A model generated the notes under the pieces. It saw only the letters and a list, made by a program, of their open reading frames with translations, was not told where the DNA came from and did no database searches. From the NCBI RefSeq assembly GCF_023277745.1, contig NZ_CP086322.1, positions 5,828,001 through 5,892,000 of the forward strand: a stretch of DNA of 64,000 bases, given 5' to 3'. Source of the stretch: Streptomyces halobius. Its GTDB lineage: Bacteria; Actinomycetota; Actinomycetes; Streptomycetales; Streptomycetaceae. Both the position numbers and the translations under genes were made by a program. Numbering within the stretch: the stretch's first letter is position 1; each line of letters begins with the position of its first letter. Shown here one piece after another: positions 59,832 through 64,000 of the stretch.

Positions 59832-60044
59832 TCCAGACGCCTTTCTCACTATTTGGGCCCGCCGGGCTATGGGGAACAACGCGAGAAACAGTCGTTGAGT
59901 CACGCCGAGCGGGCTGGGCCCTGCGGGCCCAGGAAACCCACCACGACGCAGATCGTTGGCCGAAGCAGTGGCCTGGGCCACGCCTACTCCTTAGCATCGA
60001 TCAGTCAAGGTCGAGACTCGTCGCACCATCCGCCGGGAGGCCAA

Positions 60045-60689
60045 GTGTTCCGCCGTAGGACAGCGCTCTCCGTATCCGCCACCGCCGCCCTGCTGGCCGC
60101 GATGCCGCTGCTGGCCGCCTGTGGCAGCGACGCGCACCCTGGTGCCGCGGCCATCGTGGAAGGGAAGCGGATCACCGTCTCGCAGCTCCAGGCGAAGGTG
60201 AAGGACGTACGCGACGCCCAGGCCAGGTCGCCGCAGGGCAGCCAGCTCATCATGAACACCGGCCGGCTGGGCCTGGCCACCCTCAACAGCATGATCTTCG
60301 ACGAGGTGCTGGCGCGCAGCGCCAAGGACGCCGGGGTCACGATCTCCCGGGACGAGATCCAGAAGTGGCGGGCACAGGCCGAGAAGCGCGCGGGCGGCGC
60401 CGAACGGCTGCGGGCGATGTGGCTCCAGCAGGGCGTCGCGCCCAATGAGATCGACGGCGTGGTCCGCAACCAGCTGCTGCTCGACGGCCTCGCCAAGCGC
60501 ATCGGCGCGGACCGCGGGCAGTCGGCGGGCCAGCAGCGGCTCGCCGAGGCGCTGTCCCGGACCTCCCGGTCCATGGGCATCGACGTCAATCCGCGCTACG
60601 GCGAGTGGGACGACAAGGAGGTCATTCTCGGCGAGACGAAGATCCCGTGGATCAGGCCCGAGGCGGGCGCGGGGCGGCAGCAGACCTGA
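60045..60689 (+). CDS. SurA-N-like lipoprotein
   Basis: A 214-residue lipoprotein with signal peptide and lipobox LLAAC (Cys near residue 23, ACGSDAHPG). The mature part is a SurA N-terminal chaperone-like helical domain: AAIVEGKRITVSQLQAKVKD, the LNSMIFDEVLARSAKDAGV helix pair and GVAPNEIDGVVRNQLLLDGL; the family's PPIase domain is absent. GTG 60045 follows GGGAGG. It precedes mazG on the same strand, a conserved actinobacterial neighbour pair. A role in folding exported proteins is inferred. Confidence 0.88.
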   Translation: MFRRRTALSVSATAALLAAMPLLAACGSDAHPGAAAIVEGKRITVSQLQAKVKDVRDAQARSPQGSQLIMNTGRLGLATLNSMIFDEVLARSAKDAGVTISRDEIQKWRAQAEKRAGGAERLRAMWLQQGVAPNEIDGVVRNQLLLDGLAKRIGADRGQSAGQQRLAEALSRTSRSMGIDVNPRYGEWDDKEVILGETKIPWIRPEAGAGRQQT

Positions 60690-60773
60690 GCACGGGGCCT
60701 GCGGCTGCGGGGTCGATTTTGGCTGCCGCGGGCGGCGCCGGGCGTTGTCAGTGGGGTGGGTTACGTTCGATGC

Positions 60774-61790
60774 GTGAACGCTGACGCATCTGCCGCTGAC
60801 TCCGGCGCCGAAGCCCGCCTCCCCGAGGGCGGCGGCACCGGACGCCTGGTCCTGCTCACCACCAGCCACCGAGTCGCCCCCGGCCTGCTGTCCTGGCCCG
60901 CGTGGCAGACGCTGCGCGAGGCGGACCGGGTGCTGTGCGCCGATCCGGATCATCCGCAGCTGCCCTACCTGCGCGAGGCCGGCATAGCGATCGAGGCGGC
61001 CGCCCCGAGCGCCCGCGAACTGATCGACTACTGCGTCCCTGACGCCCGTACCGCCGTCGTCCTGACCTCCGCCGAGGGCGAGAGCGCGCTGACGGACGGC
61101 CTGGCCCGGCTGGCCGGATCCGGCCGCGAGGCGATGCCCGATCTGGAGCTGCTGCCCGGCTCCTACGACCTGCCCGGCGCCCGTCTGCTGGACCTCGTCC
61201 AGGTCATGGACCAGATCCGCGCCGAGTGCCCGTGGAGCAGCATCCGTACGCATCAGGACCTCGCCAAGTACGGCATCGAGGAGGCGTACGAACTGGTCGA
61301 GGCCATCGAGGCGGGCGACCGGGAGGAGCTGAGGGAGGAACTGGGCGATGTGCTCCTCCAGGTGATCTTCCACGCCCGGATCGCGCAGGACGACTCCGAG
61401 GAGCCGTTCTCCATCGACGACGTGGCCGGCACGATCGTCGAGAAGCTGCTGCACCGCCATCCCCATGTCTTCGGGGAGGAGGCCGCCGCGACACCCGAGG
61501 ACGTCAAGGCGCACTGGCTGCGTACGAAGGCGATGGAGAAGCAGCGGGAGTCGGTCACGGAGGGCGTGCCGCTGGGCCAGCCCGCGCTGGCGCTCGCGGC
61601 GAAGCTCGCCTCACGGGCGCGAACGGCGGGCCTGGATGTCGCGCCCCCGGCGGGCGAGGGGATCGGTTACGAGCTGCTGGCCATGGCCGTACGAGCCGAG
61701 CGGGCCGGGGCCGACCCGGAGGCCGCGCTGCGGGCGGCGGCGCGGGCTTATCGGGACGCGGTGGTGGCGGCTGAGGGCACGGCTGGTTAG
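60774..61790 (+). CDS. mazG: Nucleoside triphosphate pyrophosphohydrolase
   Basis: A 338-residue MazG-type house-cleaning NTP pyrophosphatase. The N-terminal part (about 20-140) is a tetrapyrrole-methylase-like domain lacking a clear SAM loop (LVLLTTSHRVAPGLL), as in long actinobacterial MazG. The catalytic MazG domain (about 145-255) contains CPWSSIRTHQDL, the EEAYELVEAIE metal motif and ELGDVLLQVIFHARIA. The GTG at 60774 is preferred although its ribosome site is poor; GTG 60756 would add six residues. Ends shortly before a terminator. Confidence 0.93.
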   Translation: MNADASAADSGAEARLPEGGGTGRLVLLTTSHRVAPGLLSWPAWQTLREADRVLCADPDHPQLPYLREAGIAIEAAAPSARELIDYCVPDARTAVVLTSAEGESALTDGLARLAGSGREAMPDLELLPGSYDLPGARLLDLVQVMDQIRAECPWSSIRTHQDLAKYGIEEAYELVEAIEAGDREELREELGDVLLQVIFHARIAQDDSEEPFSIDDVAGTIVEKLLHRHPHVFGEEAAATPEDVKAHWLRTKAMEKQRESVTEGVPLGQPALALAAKLASRARTAGLDVAPPAGEGIGYELLAMAVRAERAGADPEAALRAAARAYRDAVVAAEGTAG

Positions 61791-61819
61791 TACGGGGTGG
61801 GGGCCTCGCGAGTGGCGGC

Positions 61820-61855
61820 CCCGCCCGGCTGCGCGGGAGCAATGTGCCGGGCGGG
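61820..61855 (+). terminator. Terminator after mazG
   Basis: CCCGCCCGGC and GCCGGGCGGG, a perfect 10-bp stem 30 bp after the mazG stop. Confidence 0.7.
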
Positions 61856-62008
61856 TCCGGTTTCCCTCACCGCGCCCCCATGGCGCGGCATCCGTGAAGA
61901 GCGCGCCTAGGACGGCGCTCCGCCGGACGGACCGGGCCGGGAGCCGAGCCCGTCGGCTCAGTCGGGACGCGTCTGTCCCTCTCCGGGCTCATCCGGTCGG
62001 GGAGTGGG

Positions 62009-62353
62009 TCATCCGAACACCTCCGCCGGAAGACGGGGCCCGTCGGCCTCGTCGTCGGTGTCGGGGTCGGTGTCGGGGTCGGGGTCGGGATGGTCGTAGT
62101 CGGGTGTGGGCAGGCGGGCGCCCCGGCTCTCCGCCACCCGGTGCACTTCGGTGAGAGATTCCATCAACTCGACTGCCAGCAGATGAATTTCGCCGGATGT
62201 CCACCTCCGCCCGTCGAGGATGCGGCGGCCTTCCTCCATGAGTGCGGCGGCCGAGTCGAGCTGCGCCGCCTCCATGCTGTCGGCCAGACGGGAGACGTAT
62301 CCCGTCCCGTCGCCCGCCAGATAGCACGGTTTCCCGTCCTGTCGGCGGTCCAC
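62009..62353 (-). CDS. Small protein with acidic Asp/Pro tail, possibly 5'-truncated
   Basis: A 114-residue protein: DGKPCYLAGDGTGYVSRLAD near residue 6, an amphipathic helical part (ALMEEGRRILDGRRW, IHLLAVELMESLTEVHRVAE) and a tail with DPDPDTDPDTD repeats. The body resembles small Streptomyces proteins found beside XRE/DUF397 genes. The GTG at 62353 has no good ribosome site, and the first codons overlap the beginning of an XRE-family remnant on the other strand, so the native start may have been lost in a deletion. Confidence 0.5.
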   Translation of the reverse strand: MDRRQDGKPCYLAGDGTGYVSRLADSMEAAQLDSAAALMEEGRRILDGRRWTSGEIHLLAVELMESLTEVHRVAESRGARLPTPDYDHPDPDPDTDPDTDDEADGPRLPAEVFG

Positions 62354-62482
62354 ACGTGATGGCGGAACAACTGCGCACGATCGCCGACTTGGCCGAGGCG
62401 CGCCGGCTACGGCTGCACGTACTGCCCTTCGCGGCAGGGGCGCACGTGCTTATGGAAAGCCTGATGACCCTCATGATCTCCG
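62326..62482 (+). pseudogene. XRE-family regulator remnant (DUF5753 segment)
   Basis: About 50 codons match the middle of the DUF5753 effector domain of Streptomyces XRE regulators: RPVGGPHVMAEQLRTIADLA followed by LHVLPFAAGAHVLMESLMTL. The helix-turn-helix half and the end of the domain are missing; the frame runs directly into a DUF397 segment. Confidence 0.7.
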
Positions 62483-62725
62483 GGTGGTTCAAGTCAAGCC
62501 ACAGCGGGGGGCGGCAGCGGTGAGTGCCTCGAAGTAGCCTTCACCGGCTGGCTGAGGTCCAGCTACAGCGGGCCCGGCAACGGTGACTGTCTCGAAGCGG
62601 CCCGCGGCTGCGCCAACGTTCCTGTACGCGACAGCAAGCGCCCAGCCGGCCCCGCCCTGCTCATCCCCTACGAGAGCTGGTCCGCGTTCCTCTCGGCGGT
62701 AAAGCGCGGGGAGTTCTCCGCCTAA
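62483..62725 (+). pseudogene. DUF397 gene remnant, frameshifted
   Basis: WFKSSHSGG in one frame continues one register off as GECLEVAFTGWLRSSYSGPG, then CLEAARGCANVPVRDSKRP and LLIPYESWSAFLSAVKRGE to TAA 62723-62725. Thus two DUF397 copies (a truncated first, a nearly complete second) are joined, and no start codon serves the second. DUF397 proteins are small partners of XRE regulators. Confidence 0.7.
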
Positions 62726-62779
62726 GAGCAGGCACCGGCCGGGGGACGCCGGTGGCGCCACTGCTCGGCGCCCCACCGT

Positions 62780-62950
62780 CAGCGCGATGAGGCGTTCCGG
62801 GCGGCGGGGCTGACCTCTGAGGTGGAGTTCGAGGTGACCACCGTCGAGTTCCTGACGAAGCTGGTACGGCCGGGCTCGGCGTCGGCATGGTGCCGGAGGC
62901 AGTGGCCTCCGAGATGCCCGGGCTGCACATTGTGGGCTCGGGTTACGGTC
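62780..62950 (+). pseudogene. LysR-type regulator remnant
   Basis: QRDEAFRAAGLTSEVEFEVT with TVEFLTKLVRPG matches the effector-binding part of LysR regulators; one missing base near 62870 shifts the frame to VGMVPEAVASEMPGLHIVG, the usual following segment. Everything before and the C-terminus are gone; the second part reads on in the frame of the P450 gene. Confidence 0.6.
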
Positions 62951-62964
62951 GAGAGGTGCACGAC

Positions 62965-64000
62965 ATGCCCGACGCCACCCGCCTCCCCACCTCCGGTGCC
63001 ACCCACCCGGCCGCCTCCGCCGTCCCGCACCCGGCCACCCCCGGCGCCATCCCCGCGGGCTGCCCCGCCGCCCCGGCCTCGGAACCGGCCCCGGCATTCA
63101 CGGCCGAACCGACGCCCGCCCCGGCTCCCGACCTCTTCACCTGGGAGTTCGCCACCGACCCCTACCCCGCGTACGCCTGGCTGCGCGACCATGCGCCGGT
63201 CCACCGGACCGCGCTGCCCAGCGGCGTCGAGGCATGGCTGGTGACACGGTACGCGGATGCCCGGCAGGCGCTGGCCGACGCCCGGCTGTCGAAGAACCCC
63301 GTCCACCACAGCGAGGCCGCACACGGCAAGGGCAAGGTCGGCATCCCGGGCGAGCGCAGCGCCAATCTGATGACGCATCTGCTCAATATCGACCCGCCCG
63401 ATCACACCCGGCTGCGCCGGCTGGTCTCCAAGGCGTTCACCCCGCGCCGGGTCGCGGCCTTCGCGCCACGCGTGCAGGAACTGACCGACACCCTCATCGC
63501 GGGATTCGCGGTGCGCGGGGAGGCGGACCTCATCCACGAGTTCGCGTTCCCGCTCCCCATTTACGCGATCTGCGATCTGCTCGGCGTCCCGCGTGAGGAC
63601 CAGGACGACTTCCGCGACTGGGCGGGGATGATGATCCGGCACGGCAGAGGGCCGCGCGGCGGCGTCGCGCGCTCCGTGAAGAAGATGCGTACGTATCTCG
63701 CCGAGCTGATCCACCGCAAGCGCGAGACCCTGGGCGACGTCCCCGCCCCGGACGAGGACCTGATCTCCGGCCTGATCCGGGCCTCCGACCATGGCGAGCA
63801 CCTCACTGAGAACGAGGTCGCCGCGATGGCGTTCATCCTGCTCTTCGCCGGTTTCGAGACCACCGTCAACCTCATCGGCAACGGGACCTACGCGCTGCTG
63901 CGCAACCCCGCCCAGCGCGAGCTGCTGCAGAAGTCGATCGAGGCGGGCGACACCGAGCTGCTGGCCACCGGTGTCGAGGAGCTGCTCCGCTACGACGGCC
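62965..64000 (+). CDS. Cytochrome P450, 3' end cut by window
   Basis: The first 345 codons of a soluble bacterial P450. After a Pro/Ala-rich N-terminal extension of about 50 residues come FTWEFATDPYPAYAWLRDHA, the C-helix region (LLNIDPPDHTRLRRLVSKAF), the I-helix oxygen motif FAGFETTVNL near residue 296 and, at the window edge, VEELLRYDG containing the ExxR pair of the K helix. The heme-cysteine loop lies outside. The sequence style is CYP107-like. GAGAGG precedes ATG 62965. Substrate unknown. No ferredoxin gene is visible in the window. Confidence 0.92.
   Translation, partial: MPDATRLPTSGATHPAASAVPHPATPGAIPAGCPAAPASEPAPAFTAEPTPAPAPDLFTWEFATDPYPAYAWLRDHAPVHRTALPSGVEAWLVTRYADARQALADARLSKNPVHHSEAAHGKGKVGIPGERSANLMTHLLNIDPPDHTRLRRLVSKAFTPRRVAAFAPRVQELTDTLIAGFAVRGEADLIHEFAFPLPIYAICDLLGVPREDQDDFRDWAGMMIRHGRGPRGGVARSVKKMRTYLAELIHRKRETLGDVPAPDEDLISGLIRASDHGEHLTENEVAAMAFILLFAGFETTVNLIGNGTYALLRNPAQRELLQKSIEAGDTELLATGVEELLRYDG

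Noticed and set aside
62164..62370. Minus-strand frame starting MFRHHVWTADRTGN as alternative N-terminus of the small acidic-tail protein
   Set aside because: It is out of frame with the body and lies opposite a clear DUF5753 segment; similarity to known N-termini is too slight.

Overview
The window is a very GC-rich chromosomal segment of a Streptomyces (or very close actinomycete). The evidence is codon use with almost exclusively G/C third positions, frequent GTG starts, GTGA/ATGA start-stop overlaps, a run of typical Streptomyces core genes, and small families largely confined to that group (DUF397/DUF5753 remnants, SUKH/YwqJ proteins, TamR-Tam). From memory, the order rsmI-TatD-rpfB-rsmA-ispE-ABC-F, galTEK, tamR/tam, ppc, pth-rplY-prs-glmU, mfd, mazG matches the conserved core of sequenced Streptomyces chromosomes; I could not check this by alignment.

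Layout. 1-14.4 kb: transporter fragment, a class B penicillin-binding protein, protein O-mannosyltransferase, then rsmI, a zinc-ribbon protein with an unusual AT-rich leader, TatD, RpfB, rsmA and ispE; a Uma2 protein and an ABC-F ATPase follow. 14.4-24.1 kb: sugar block, with a Na+/solute symporter divergent from galT-galE-galK, two LuxR-type regulators, a GH42 beta-galactosidase and an SDR oxidoreductase. 24.2-35.8 kb: tamR/tam, a fatty-acid desaturase with its TetR regulator, ppc, and a minus-strand housekeeping block tRNA-Gln, glmU, prs, rplY, pth. 35.8-47.2 kb: accessory tract with a decayed tRNA-adjacent gene, an orphan histidine kinase, a polymorphic-toxin-like cluster (YwqJ deaminase, SUKH-3, WHH nuclease fused to SUKH, YrhB-linker-deaminase-SUKH-4), a DivIVA-like coiled coil and an MFS exporter. 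47.5-64 kb: mfd, DUF2079 and HNH lipoproteins, then many broken genes (N-6 DNA methylase, DUF4352, Ser/Thr kinase, ketosynthase, XRE/DUF397, LysR) among intact ACP, hydrolase, SurA-like and mazG genes, ending in a cytochrome P450 cut by the window edge.

The most interesting system is the 38.4-43.8 kb cluster: two divergent operons that carry three different putative nucleic-acid-attacking domains together with three different SUKH immunity domains, two of the toxin domains being fused to their putative immunity domain in one polypeptide with no visible secretion signal. The second theme is genome decay. At 54.0 kb, and possibly at 62.3 kb, divergent genes look fused head-to-head by deletion, and a ketosynthase has shrunk to its two ends between an intact ACP and an alpha/beta hydrolase. 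The third theme is repeats: GC-rich REP-like palindromes have entered three coding regions in frame, and most 3' intergenic gaps hold their own private degenerate tandem array (periods of 17, 24, 41 and 96 bp).
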